Of a stretch of 64,000 nucleotides of DNA, positions 1 through 11,795 are shown piece by piece; position 1 is the first letter of the stretch; the number at the start of each line of letters is the position of its first letter. The position numbers were made by a program, and so were the translations under genes. Source of the DNA: Heterobilharzia americana (Eukaryota; Platyhelminthes; Trematoda; Strigeidida; Schistosomatidae). Below the pieces are notes generated by a model that saw only the letters and a list, made by a program, of their open reading frames with translations, did not search any database and was not told where the DNA came from. Location: the NCBI GenBank assembly GCA_944470555.2, contig OX104129.1, positions 44,363,998 to 44,427,997 of the forward strand, in the 5' to 3' direction.

Positions 1-960
1 AGTCAGGGATATAATTAAAGCAGAGCTAATGAAAGTGTTTGTTTGGTTGATAATCGTCTACAAGTGTGGTTTTTTGCCTTGTGATTTATTCAACTGTTCT
101 CCATAAACAGTTCATTCAAACACTACTTGGTAGTCCGATGATAGAAATTTGAAACTCTTACCTAATAATAATAAATTATTCTAAATTTTCACCTATATAC
201 TTTGTTTATGAATGAATTCATACTATACACAACAAAAGGTTAAGTAAATGACATCACTAGAAAGTATTGGAAAGCCGTGGCTGACACCAAAACCTTTTAG
301 GAATGTATAACATTTGACCGATACACATGCATATAGAGAGAAGATAAGACTGGCAAAAGTATTACATTACTGTAGATTTCATGGTAAACTGAGGTTCTAA
401 AAACATATCCTGCTACACTAATAAGTGGGTCAAGTAAAGGACGCTTTTTCATTCTATTCGTGTTTACCTCCGTCTGAGAACAAAGGCTTTCTCCATTTCT
501 TTGATACTCATTGTGAAAAAAATCATAACCTTTATGAGCTGAATAATTACTGATAGATTTTAGCCGACATTACGAGTGTGGGGCTTAAGTAACTAGCTGC
601 AGTGCGTAACATGCACTTAAATTATGAGTTAGAAAAGTAGGTAGAGGAGACAATAAGATGGATACCAATAGGTTCACAAAATACAACCAATGAACTAGTG
701 ACTGGATTTTAATTAATTTATTGCTCGGGTTCTTACCTCAAGTTGAGGTTTTTCAGTCAAATCCCAATAAGAGCTTAAACCGATCTTCTTCGCTTGATAT
801 GCAATAAATTTCTTGAATCGCACTTTGTACGTAACATAATTTGCATATAATACTTATATCTTTATGTCATTAAAAGTTTGCGTTACAATTCAAAAGTCAT
901 TTGTTCAATTTGGAAGCTTGTAGGGATGTAATTGATTTCAGGTTGATATTAATCACAGAC
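1..960. other. Intergenic, no gene seen
   Basis: AT-rich sequence with frequent stops in all six frames. I recognise no protein, RNA gene or repeat family in it. Confidence 0.6.
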
Positions 961-1105
961 TGACATTAGTTACAGAAACAGTGGAAAATGTGAAGCACTG
1001 GACAGCTGTTTCGTTCTAGTATGACGTTCCTCAGCAATGCTCATTTGAGATTAGCTTCAAGCGGTGATTCCCAAAGTTCCAATGGAAATTCGTGACCAGA
1101 AGGGT
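961..1105 (-). repeat. tRNA-derived SINE with hammerhead, minus strand
   Basis: Read on the minus strand, the sequence matches the 3' half of the SINE family seen at 21.6 and 62.1 kb, including the shared block ACTAGAACGAAAC and a following CAGTGCTT. The tRNA-like part further upstream (plus-strand 1045-1105) is too decayed to recognise the B box. It lies head to head with the plus-strand SINE that begins near 1190. Bounds are approximate. Confidence 0.55.
995..1040 (-). ncRNA. Hammerhead ribozyme, near-intact relic
   Basis: On the minus strand the order is stem I strand GCATTG, core CTGAGGA (fits the CUGANGA consensus), a 15-nt stem II region, GAAA, a palindromic stem III ACAGCTGT, the cleavage triplet GTC and the second stem I strand CAGTGC. 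The two stem I strands pair at all six positions, one as G-U. This is the layout of a type I hammerhead with a very short stem III, as known in schistosome SINEs. The stem II arms no longer pair convincingly, so activity is doubtful. Confidence 0.6.
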
Positions 1106-1189
1106 CAGCCAGGTCGAACATGAAGACAGAGACTCAACAACAGCATCGGGTGGAGTTCACGTTATATCATGAACTAGCAGAAGTGAAAA

Positions 1190-1303
1190 ACATGAACCAG
1201 TGGACTCCATGGCTGTATGGCAACGTGCTGGCTGCCGAACCTAAAGGTCCTGGGTCCTATCCTTGGTGCGATTATGTATGTGCACCGATGGTAAGTCCTG
1301 TGC
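1190..1303 (+). repeat. tRNA-derived SINE, 3'-truncated
   Basis: A tRNA-like head is visible: an A-box-like block near 1207-1228 (GGCTGTATGGCAACGTGC) and a B-box-like block near 1246-1262 (GGTCCTGGGTCCTATCC). A hammerhead-like start follows (GTAAGTCCTGTGCTA). The copy ends abruptly near 1303, where retrotransposon sequence begins, so it was cut by that insertion or by a rearrangement. Confidence 0.55.
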
Positions 1304-4130
1304 TACTCTGATATTGTCACGCGGACGACAACCAGGAGCACAATCAGATCTAGAGCATCAAAGGCCCTCATGCAGTGGGAACCAATCTCCTCCTGCAGCA
1401 TCATAACGGCAAGCTTCAACTCAGAAGGAAGGAAAGTCACTATCGTACAAAGCTACGCTACGCACCTACAAATAATGCAGATGCAGAACAAAAGAAGAAG
1501 GAAAAATTCTACAGACAACTGCAATCAGCACTGGACAAGACCCCAGTTAACGACATCAAAATTCTAATGGGTAAGATGGCAAGAGAACCAATCATAGGTT
1601 GAGAAGCACTCGGTGAAATAATGAATGAGAATGGAGAACTGTTTGCAGACTTCTGCGCATTCAACGATTTGATGATTGGAGGCTAGGCATTGTGTTCAAG
1701 CACGAGGATATACACAAAGCGACATGAATTTGATTTCACTGGATAGACACACTAAAAACCAGACTGACTTCATCCCAAACTCAAGAAAGTGGAGACGCAG
1801 CCTACTGGACACAAAGTCAAGAAGGGTAGCAGATGTAGTCTCAGATCACTATCTAGTGCAAGGAAACTTAAAAATCAAATTGAAAGCTTTCAAAGAAGTT
1901 GGTGATAGACCACAGTTCAAGTTCAACACCTAGAAAGTAGAAGATGAAACTAGAAAAAAAATCTTCACGTCAACTGTCAAGACACAAAATGTGAGATATC
2001 GAGCAGCATCCCTAAACAAACTGGTGTGGATGAACACTGGAACTCTTTAAAGGCTATGTGGAAAGAAACCTGCACAACCGTATCAGGAAAGAAAAAGAAG
2101 AGGCGAGATAAGGAACGGATCTCGATGGACACATGGAAGCTGATAGAGCAGAGAGACGAAGATGGTTATGGTGAAGCTGAAGATAAACCAGTACAAGGAT
2201 GCACAACGAGAAGAGGAACTGAGTGCAATGTGTAAAACACTGGACAAAGAGGTGAAGAAGAGTGCACTCAAAGAAATAGACACCTCTACGACACACTGGA
2301 AAGTGAAGCAGAACAGGCTGATGGTAGGAGAGACTTCAAAACACTATATCAAATAACCAGGTTACTATCCGGGAAGAGATCCACGCAGACGAGACCAATG
2401 AAAGATAGTGAAGGAAACCTAGCCACCAAAGAGAAAAACAAAGGAAGCATTGGGCTGACCACTTCAAAAAGCTCTTGAACCGACCACCACCTGCAACTCG
2501 TCCAGAAATACCTCCAGCAACCACAGAACTACCAGTGAATATATGTCTTCCGACAAATGAAGAAGTCGTGACGTCATAAAGCTACTGAAATTCGGGAAAG
2601 CCATAAGACCAGATGGAATTCCTCTAGAAGCACTGAAAACAGATACAGAGACAACAGCGGACATGCTCACACCACCATTGCAAAAGGTTTGGAAGGAAGG
2701 AAGGAAAGTTACCTTCTGAGTGATTGGAAGAAGGGCTACCATGTCAAACTCCCAGAACAGGGCACCTAAGTCTTCACAAGAACTGATGCGGAATCATACT
2801 CCTGTTAACAACAAACAAAATATTAAGCCGGATCATCCTGGAGAGGCTAAACAATGCATGGCATTCATAATTACCACAGGAACAGGCTGGTTGGTTGGCT
2901 TCAGGAAGAACAAATCATGTGGAGATCAAATTGCAGTGCTACACTACGCATCATCATTGAACAGAGTATAGAATGGCAGTCAACTCAACTCTACCTCAAC
3001 TTCATCGATTTCAAAGAGACCTTCGACAGCGTCGACCGAGAAGAAATCTGCCAGGCAGTTGCTTCAACACTACGGTTTCAGTGCCACTAATCTTTATCAA
3101 CTTCATTTAACACCTATGTGAAATTGCCCACATGTCAAGTAATCGACAATGGAAAGTTCAGTGAGGCCTTTGAAGTGAAGACAGGAGTAAGACAAAGCTG
3201 GTTATGTTGGACTAGATCATGCAGCAAACCGAGAGGAGTGAGGAGAAGGGCATAGGCTTGCCGGACCGATGAAAAGACCATAAATTATTTGTATCTTATA
3301 TCGCACAAACTTGAAGATCTACAGGCGAAAACTAACAAGTTGACAGAAGGGGCAGGGCAGCAAAGGAAGACGGGACTTCAAGTGAATATAGAGAAGACAG
3401 AGGTGATGAGGATACCCAACCAACGCCACCACCACCACCAACAACAACAAACACCAATCACCATCAACAGGAGGAACTTAAAGGAAGTAGTCTCGCTCAC
3501 CTATCTAGGCAGCATCGTTTCAACTACAGGTGGGACAGGCACAGATGATGATGTCAAAGCTAGGATCTGAAAAGCAAAATAGTCTCATTAATTTGAAATC
3601 ATTGTGGAAATCTACTGCGCTCAGCATGTGGAACAAGATCTTGATTTTAAGCACTAATTCAGCCAAGTCAGTACTTCTATGTGATGGTTGAGAGACTTGG
3701 CACGTTACGAAAAGCATTTCTAACAAACTACAAATATTCATTAACAGCTTTCACCTACGCTCACTCGATACTGAAGATCCGATAGCCAGAAAGAAGGAGC
3801 AACAAGGAACGCACTCTGGGAACAAGCCTACCAAGAATCTATCAACCCCTAACAAATATGCATAAGAAAGTGGAGATGGATTGGGCGTACACTGAGAAGA
3901 CCGCTTGGAGACATCATGCGTCAGAGCAGTCCCCCGAGTTAAATCCAAATAGGAAACGACGAGTTGGGCTTCAGAGGGAGGGTGACATGGAGATCATGTG
4001 AGGAAGAAATGAAAGCTTGTGGGCATTAGGGGACCCAGGTTGAGGAGACTGCAGAGACAATAGTGAAATGGAGACGTGCTACTGAAGCCCTATTTTCCAC
4101 TAGGAACCCTGGGGAGAATTTTATAATTGT
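1304..4130 (+). mobile_element. RTE-like non-LTR retrotransposon, 5'-truncated and decayed
   Basis: Scattered reading-frame pieces in order match an endonuclease/reverse-transcriptase polyprotein. The endonuclease end is near 1440-1960 (VQSYATHLQ, then LVQGNLKIKLKAFK). The linker is near 2030-2450. The reverse transcriptase runs 2500-3570: NFIDFKETFDSVDRE near 2998-3045 is the FxDFxxAFDSVD block, and EVVSLTYLGSIVSTTGG near 3485-3540 is the block after the palm. The C-terminus reaches about 4125. The 5' start is lost at the SINE junction near 1303. It is homologous to the two half-elements at 16.8-20.9 kb. Stops and frameshifts throughout mean it makes no protein. Clade assignment (RTE, the group of SR2/SjR2) is by recognition only. 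Confidence 0.8.
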
Positions 4131-7100
4131 ATCTGAGATAAATTTCGATTTTGCCGTTCAGTAGAAAGAAATATAGTAAGTCACATCTGAAAACTCTTGT
4201 TAAATTATGGATATTTTTTCATTTGTGAAGCATGATAGGAATCCGAAAAAATTTGTTAATCATTGGCTGTAAATGTACTTTCACTTACAATATCTATGAG
4301 TTATATGATTTTTTCCTCTTGGTAACCATACAAACCAAATTACCCACTAATTAATTATGTTGTGCTCTGAAAAATAGAGCCACTTTTTTGAGTTGACTTA
4401 GACTGAATCATGAACTATTTATTCAAAAAATAATATATCCAACAAAGAGTCAAATGTTGTTTGCCTATTCTTTTAGTGGAAATTTACAAGTATATGCTAC
4501 CGAGGAAGACTAGAAGTGAGATGGAAAGATAACCATCAGTCCAGTGTTGTGAGACTTAAACTTTCTTTTGATACTGGAACAGTGTGTGTGATTTCTAACT
4601 CACTGGCAATGTCTAGTCAAGTAGTATGATATACAAACGTCATTTGTACAACTATGAGAATTAAATTAAACTCTTGTTAATCACTGTTGCGTTTTTCTTT
4701 TCATTAAGTTATCCAATTTTTATTGGGTCATCGATGACTTAATTCTATGTTTGACAGTCAACAGTTTTAATAGGTTGGTAATTGTCACTTGAAGATACTT
4801 GATCAAAGAAAACCCATTTACAATCAATTTGGTTCATTTATTTAATATTTTTATTGGCTGTTCCTAAAGTCACTGCAAAAAAAAATGCTACAAACACCTA
4901 TATATTTTTGTCTAAATGTTTTCATTGACTATTGATTGTTGACTGAAATGCACTAGGTCAGACGGCAGGCTGGCACTATCAGCTACCATGCTGAGCTTTG
5001 GTCTGAATCAAAATAGGTGAAAGTATTTGTAGATTATAAGGTATGTTGAGTATCAAATATGTTGAATCAATATCTACAGTAACTACTTGTCTACGTGAAA
5101 TAACAATATATAACCACAGAGAAATGCAATTACTCACTTTTCTAGATGATGATTGAAAGTGAGTAGTTAATGACATGAAAGTGGCATTGGTTAAACTTTT
5201 ATCTTCTAAATTTGAGTGACTAGTTTACTTCAATAACCTCTTAAAATTGAAACATATGTGGTACATTCTTATCAAAATACCATTGTGTAAAATGTTGAGT
5301 ATAATTTCATGATGCAGTTTCCATAAAGTCTAGTAAACATTTCAAGGAAAATGAATGTAAAAATGAATAAGTATTGATTTGATAAAAGGTTTAACAAGAG
5401 AAATGTATCGTCACAGTACTTGACCTTCACTGGCATTGACCTAGATATTCTGAGGACACAAGATAATCTTTGGTTAGCCAAATACTTCGTTATGTTATGA
5501 AATATAAATACATTCCATATAAAAAATGGTCATATCATTATTGTTCGATTTCGCTTGGCTTAAATCAATATGGTTGCTGAAATAATATTTAATTTTTTCA
5601 GGATAGTATTTTTACATTTTCCAAAGCAGTGGATAGGAAAATCATAAAGACTACTTGATAATCTGTTCACTAATTTTAAATGAGAGAAATACTACAAGTC
5701 AAGGAAAATGATATCAGACCTGCTGCCATTATCAATCTTGTTCCATAAATAAAAACAAATACTTGATGTATGGTAAGAAGTAAACATTATTGGTAGTTAT
5801 TTTACATACCATCATTGGTGAACTAAAAGGATGTGACACTGAAATATATGAAACATTGGAGCTCTGCTAAGTTACTGAGTGACAACATGCTAACTACATG
5901 ACTTGGAGGCTCTGAACTCTACTTTGTGATGGTAAAGTGGGCACTACCAAGAAGTTCTAAACTGAGATGAGGCAGCTGTTTAGTACCCAATCGTTTTAAC
6001 CTATTTTAACTAGCCACTCTTGTATTCTTTAGTTCCATCCAGACCCCTAAGATGAATGGAAGTATCTGACCGTTGTAAAGTAGGCAGTTGGTTAGAGGTA
6101 AAAATGTTGTGCTATTGTCATACCGCTATTTCTTTTAACCCTGGCCCAATTTTCTAACCTTCTTCTGTATTGTTGTGGAAATACGTAAGGTAACATCAAA
6201 ACTTCTAATTTCTTCTTGGTCATCTTCCTATTTCCAAGCGAGTTTAAATTACATAAAATTAGCTGATTCTTTCGATTACAAATGACAATAAAGAGTTTAA
6301 GTAATGATGTATCATATGGTGTTTAGTACTATAATTTTCAGTAACTGAAAATTAGTAGAAAATCCTAGAATTAACGAATAATCACTGATACGTGGAATTT
6401 TCGAACTACTTCTAGAAGGTGCAAATGGTGAGTCGCTGAGTGCCACGATGATGTAGAGAACTTAACTAAAATCTCTAGATGCTATAAATTCTTCAGCTGT
6501 TATTGTTGGTGGTAAAATTGACCTTGGTTTATTTGCACATGCTTCGCGTAAAATTTCAGACTGTAAGAAGCACAAAGTGACAGACAGTGGTGCTGTAAGG
6601 ATAGGTAATTTCTAGTTTTGAGTCAGGTACCGGAGTATTTAGAGGTTTTATTGCAAAAAGCTACCATTCTGTAATTAAAAGAATGACAGTAATGTCTAGG
6701 ATAAATTTCAATAAATCACAGAGTCCACTATTATATTATCAGCCAATTGAAGCAGGTTGATCTGTCACAAACTTTCTTGTTACTCTATGGTCAAAAATAG
6801 ATTTTTAAGTAATAAGTATATTGGCTTTCATTTTTCAAATTATCGCATTATTAGTTTATGTCAAGCCAAAGAGTTTCTGTCAATGTGCGACGAATTTTTC
6901 AAATTATGTTCTTCATATTCTACTTAACAACAGTATCTTTCTATTTCCGAATTCTAGGATAGTCTAGGTTGACACACCCTGTACATTATACACTGGTGGT
7001 ATATGAACTGGAGAAGGTGGTCACTCAGTTTTAGCAGTATTAGACCTACAAGGTTTGAACAATACAGCGAGTCAGAATGAGGCTTTTATATCTTGGTGAT

Positions 7101-7740
7101 TTCATTCCCTCCAAACTTGCTGAGTCATCGCACGCTGATAGGGCATTGCAAACTCACCTATTTAGCGTCTTATATTCAGTTACAATGAAGAGGTGGGGAG
7201 AAACTTTATCTAATTCCGTATATAAGCTATTTATTCTCTTTATCTACTTCTGGTTCAGGCCGTGTGGAATGAGAAAAATTCACGACCCAGTTACTTTTTT
7301 GAAAAGTAAGCAGTTTGTAGCTGTTACTGGCATTATAACAGTTTGAACAATTTATTAGTTGAAAAGCAGTCTAGGTTTTGCACAGCGAAGGTTCGGAGGT
7401 TGCAGGTCTAAGTCCACTGACGATCTCAGTATGATACTAACTCCACAAGTGAAATTTATGAAGATTTATTTCTTACCTCACTCAATATCCCACATCGAAC
7501 TTCTTCAAACGGAAAAAACGAAAATATTTTTGTCCAAGAGTTAAGAACAAATGAATAACCAGTGTATATCACAGTGATAGAAAAGATTTTTAGTTCAGAA
7601 GTGAAGTAGCTATTGTCTGATATTTTTCTACGTTAAATATGTTATAAACATATACCGCTAAATGATATTACTTTCCAAAACCATGATTGAATCACTTTAG
7701 TTTGTAACAAACTAAAGACTGTCTTTTGAAAACTTAACCT
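4131..7740. other. Intergenic, no gene seen
   Basis: AT-rich, short open frames only, none resembling a known protein. A few open stretches near 7077-7540 have no recognisable domain and look like chance. No repeat family was recognised. Confidence 0.55.
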
Positions 7741-7890
7741 TAGTGATTAGCAGTAGAATCTGAAACGTGAGCTTTGCCCCATTTAGGACTCGTCAGATTG
7801 ATGCACCTTTAATACTGTGAGTGACGTCGTTCCCACCAAAACTCGAACCTAATACTGATCGTTATGCGCCAGGCCACTGGGGCACCAGAG
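7741..7890 (-). repeat. Sm-alpha-type SINE, minus strand
   Basis: Read on the minus strand: a tRNA-like head with an A-box-like stretch (AGTGGCCTGGCGCAT) and a B-box-like GGTTCGAGTTT near 7835-7855, then a hammerhead domain, then GATTCTACTGC near 7751. This order of Pol III promoter followed by ribozyme is that described for schistosome Sm-alpha elements. Confidence 0.7.
7750..7812 (-). ncRNA. Hammerhead ribozyme relic in SINE
   Basis: The minus strand carries the intact core CTGACGA (7790-7796) followed by GTCCTAAATGGGGC in place of stem II and CAAA in place of the invariant GAAA. The first G of GAAA is a conserved core base, so this copy is probably inactive. Confidence 0.6.
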
Positions 7891-8756
7891 TCACCTCTCT
7901 AAAACGTTTTGTTGACGACATTCTTATAATTATCCTGAATAGAAGTAAGGTATGCAGACAGGAAGACTGAACTTTTTTGATTATATCTCAATATTAACAA
8001 CTTATAAATACAAAACAAGGCCTTTTCTAGACTAATGATTTTGTCACCTAGCGTTGTATATTCCCGTAAGTTATGTGACAATCGGTGGAATACTAAGTAC
8101 TGTAGGCCAGCGATTAGAATGACGAAATCTACACAATAACTTGATTCTCCATTAACCGAAGTATTCACTGAAAACAGAAGCCCCCAGCTAAATATCATCA
8201 CCTCCACACAACTAAGTACCATAATGAGAAGAACAAAAATTAGCTGATAGTTGATGCTCTAACCCAGAATATTCTCCCTAGTGACGAAATTTCGAGCCAA
8301 CTAAAGGAAGTTAAAGGTAAGCTAGACAATATATTGACTGAAAACACTGAGAAATTTTAATTTGAAGAAAGATGAAACCTTTCTGTTCGTAGCCTATTTC
8401 TAATGTACCAAGATCCAGAGAATATTTACTTATCAGGAGTCGCAACACATAAAAATTAGGGTAGAAAAGTATTAGAGTTATGAGACTGAACGAGTTCCCC
8501 GTTTATGTGAAAATAGTAAATCGGTATTCCCTCAGTCGTGATGTCTGCCTCCATCGATTCTTTAGACGGTTTATAATGATTATACAGTAAGGGTCAACGT
8601 CAAGGAATCATTTATTGAAACTCTTATTGATAGTTTCGCTCTCCAGGTCTCATTCTTAATATAAGCACCGTAATTTTACTAGCTACTGACAAAGTCTGAC
8701 CTCCGATATAGAACGCCTCATTTGACATTTACTAACTTGCATCATTTGTGGCAAGA
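7891..8756. other. Intergenic, no gene seen
   Basis: A minus-strand open frame of about 107 codons (7899-8222) has no recognisable motif and no sign of splicing or of a gene context. I treat it as chance. Confidence 0.4.
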
Positions 8757-9420
8757 TATACTGCTATCTACCCGTCCTTTCTGTCCTGTTAAGCGGCCGT
8801 GAAATATAACCTTTAGGACGTCGAAGATTTGAAGCGGCTTTAGGCTTTTGATGATAGGTGTCGTCATAGCATTTCTCGCGTGTGGTTGTCGAATCAACGT
8901 GTGAGTTGAGGTCAGACGAAGGGTACTAGGCAAGATAGGGAAGCAAATTGATGAGGTTGTGAACCTTAATCGACTGAGATGACCTGGACATGTATTGCGT
9001 ATGACTAGCCACTGCCGACCTCCACATGCCATGCTACAGAAAGTTGAATTAGGTTGGAAGAGAATACCAGCTGACCAGGCCGAGACGTGTCACAAGTCTA
9101 TGAAGACTCTAGCTCCTGCTTTTAGCCTTGTAGGATGATGCAGACTCCCTAGCTGGGGTCTCCGAGACGATAGGAATCAGTGGTTGCAGACTCTCAGTGA
9201 AATGCCTGAAAATAGATCAAAGGGGTACAGATTTATTCAGTCTTTGATGACTTTTGTAGCTTGAATATTTAAACTAATCTTTATATTCAAATCGATTATT
9301 CCCTAAAAAGCTTTGTTTATTTTGATATCAATTTTTTGTCTACCCACTTGTTTTTCATATACTACTTTGAATTGTGGCAACTTCAACTGATGCCCGTTTT
9401 GTGCCGGGTTCTACTTTGAT
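8757..9420 (+). mobile_element. RTE-type retrotransposon, 3' end only
   Basis: On the + strand, reading pieces DEVVNLNRLR, GHVLRM, ELGWKRIPADQAE and GLRDDRNQWLQTLSEMPENRS follow in order. These match the conserved C-terminal tail of a second RTE-type schistosome polyprotein (the DEVVNLNRLRWLGHVLRM...PRDYRNQWLETL region). The protein ends near 9262 and a 3' UTR block (GAATTGTGGCAACTTCAACTG near 9368) follows. It is 5'-truncated, as usual for target-primed insertions. Stops break the frame. Confidence 0.75.
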
Positions 9421-10154
9421 TTTATTTGTCAATTTCAGACTAACATAACTATAACGCAACTGATTAGAATTTATGCACAGAATTCTATCATGCTTTACCT
9501 TACTGCAGATTTTCGGCATCCGTCAAGGAACAAGGACAAGAAAACTAGCCAGGATAGTATTTTTGTTTAAGTTGATATGATGCTTACAAGTAGTAAACTT
9601 TTAACTTTGATTTTAAATCAGATTTCGATGTAGTAATTAGTGTTACGATATTGCCTGAAGTAAGAAAATTCCTTGGAAAAACATAAATCTCGATAAGGCG
9701 TTTTAGATAAAATATCCTGGTTCACGATACTCTAAGTATATATGCACACGTTGTCTTGATCTAAATTGTACTATAAAATGTGAACAAGATACTGCTTTCC
9801 GGACTAGATACATTTTAACGTTGTGGTAGCAGGAATTAGACGTTTTATCCAAGCGTAAATGTAAAAGGAAGCCAAACAGGTAAATGTCAGATGAATTCTC
9901 TAATTATATACAAACACTACTATTATCCTATGATCTATAACAGTTTATGTTTAATTTTATCCATTTGGTTTGGAAATGTCATTACTTGACGCTTATACGC
10001 GAAAAGAAACTAAGGTACAATTGTTTACGTCCCTGTATCGATAGGTTCAAATTACCCTTTACTTGCAATATAGTAAATGAATTCGTTGTTTGTGTAATTA
10101 CGGATGATTTTGATTACTAGTCAGTTTATATAGTCATGTATTTTGGTTTATCAG
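9421..10154. other. Intergenic, no gene seen
   Basis: AT-rich sequence with no coding or repeat signal that I can name. Confidence 0.5.
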
Positions 10155-10362
10155 TGGTAATCGAAGGTGAAATGAAACTCTGGGCAGCCTCAGGATTCTC
10201 ACAATTGGCCTCCAGGTTACCAGCCTAGTGCTGTTCCTACAAAACTAAGAGACTCATTTGATAGACTGCAGTGTCAATAAACCAGGGATCACTGGTCGGA
10301 ATCCGGCCATGACCTAGATCTTCACTTCAACTTCAATCATCATCAAGTATCAGCAATACAGG
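10155..10362. repeat. Two decayed tRNA-SINE copies, inverted
   Basis: The left half (10155-10250) is a minus-strand copy and the right half (10251-10362) a plus-strand copy of the SINE seen at 15.66-15.75 kb. The marker blocks are AATCGAAGGTGAAATGAAA on the left, and on the right GGTCGGAATCCGGCCATG followed by TTCAACTTCAATCATCATC. The tRNA-like heads face each other. Both are diverged from the 15.7-kb copy. Confidence 0.55.
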
Positions 10363-10559
10363 TCTGTCAGACCACGTCTATCTCAGGTAGTCAAAATGAT
10401 AAACTGTACAATCCTCTACTTCTCTAATTCAGATCGATATGGATACAGATAAGAAGTCTTTTGAATATGATGTACAGGCAACAACATATCAAGAATTCAT
10501 ATGGTCTTCGCACAAAACCCATGATGACTTGATTGAAATTAAGGTCTGATTAATAGCTT

Positions 10560-10680
10560 GTTTTCGTAATGCGGCTGGAAGACCAGTAAGCCAACAACCT
10601 GAAGTTCACTGGTTTGAATCATGCAGCAATTCTAATTTTTATTTCACCATCAACTATCCCTCAGTATCAAATATTCTTTA
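10560..10680 (+). repeat. Decayed tRNA-SINE, plus strand
   Basis: Contains a B-box-like CACTGGTTTGAATCATGC followed by a tail TTATTTCACCATCAACTATCC that aligns with the 3' tail of the SINE family at 10.3 and 15.7 kb. Confidence 0.45.
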
Positions 10681-11429
10681 GTTATATGTCAACTGTGAAT
10701 TTTTATTTCCTATAACAAAAATTATCAGTATGTATAATTGAAAATCCGGTTGTATTTTGAACGAGTTAACTAAATGATATTTATTGGCAAATGTAACTTA
10801 TTCTGAACTTTTTCCCTACAACTAGAATAAAAATAACGTACCATGCAACTTTTCCTATACATAGATGCTTACACTCTTATTTTTCATCACTTTTAAAAGA
10901 AATCACCAAATATTCCTGTGTTAACGTATGGTTTTTTACAATTTTTCAACTTATCTGAATGTAGATTATTGATCTAGGCAATTGATCGCCTGTCTACTTT
11001 ACGGTGTTCTTCCATTTCAACACAGGTTAGTGATAAACTTAAAATGGTTATAGGAATGCGACACGGTTAAAACGTAGTATCCACATTCGATAGGGGAGAA
11101 ACATGAAAGAAAATTCATTATTTGCGAACAGAAGTAAACCAGATTTCTGTAAATTACTTTTGCCTTACATATCAACAAATCATGCATACACACATGAGTG
11201 GGACGAATAAACTCATTACCGTGCTTATAAACAAAAGTCTTATGCACGTGATGTTTCAGGAAAACGTTTCAGTAAGTTAAAATAAATAACTCAACCTTTC
11301 AAACAATGTGAAACAACAGTTTCACTAGTTTTATTAGATCGAAATATGAAGATTCGACACTGAAATCTGTCTGGACAAAAAATAGTTACTTTTATTGATG
11401 CTGAAAATTTCTGTTAATGACTATACTAG

Positions 11430-11795
11430 ATCGAGCTGATCGATCTACCTTGGCATATGGGCTCTGTGAACATATGCCTCAATATTATAAGAATATATTT
11501 TAATATGACCCCAACGTGTTTAGAAAGCTAAAACAAGGTGTTTCTGAGTGTCCGGCTGTGTAAGCCATAGCTTATTGGCAGAATAATAATGCCCCACCAT
11601 TGCCTAAACTTTCTGATGAGGGGGCGCTAGAAGTTGAGGCCAGGACGCATATTTTGTCCTACTTGACATTTGCCAGACGGATGTACCTGGATAGCAACAA
11701 ATGATGGTATTCTCACTGAGACTGAAGCCTACCACCTATAACCTTAAATGCTAAAACGCTATCCACCAGGTTACAGAGTAAGTGAGAGCCCTAAG
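11430..11795 (-). repeat. Sm-alpha-type SINE, minus strand, decayed
   Basis: The end near 11455-11500 (TTGGCATATGGGCTC, CCTCAATATTA) is shared with the Sm-alpha-like copy at 56.35 kb. A hammerhead relic lies at 11625-11695. A tRNA-like head reads on the minus strand from about 11790 to 11710. Confidence 0.5.
11625..11695 (-). ncRNA. Hammerhead ribozyme relic
   Basis: The minus strand gives CCAGGTACATCCGT, then CTGGCAA where CTGATGA or CTGACGA is expected, a stem II region ending AGTAGGAC, AAAAT in place of GAAAC, and GCGTCCTGG around the expected cleavage site. At least two core bases are changed, so it is inactive by inspection. Confidence 0.5.
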
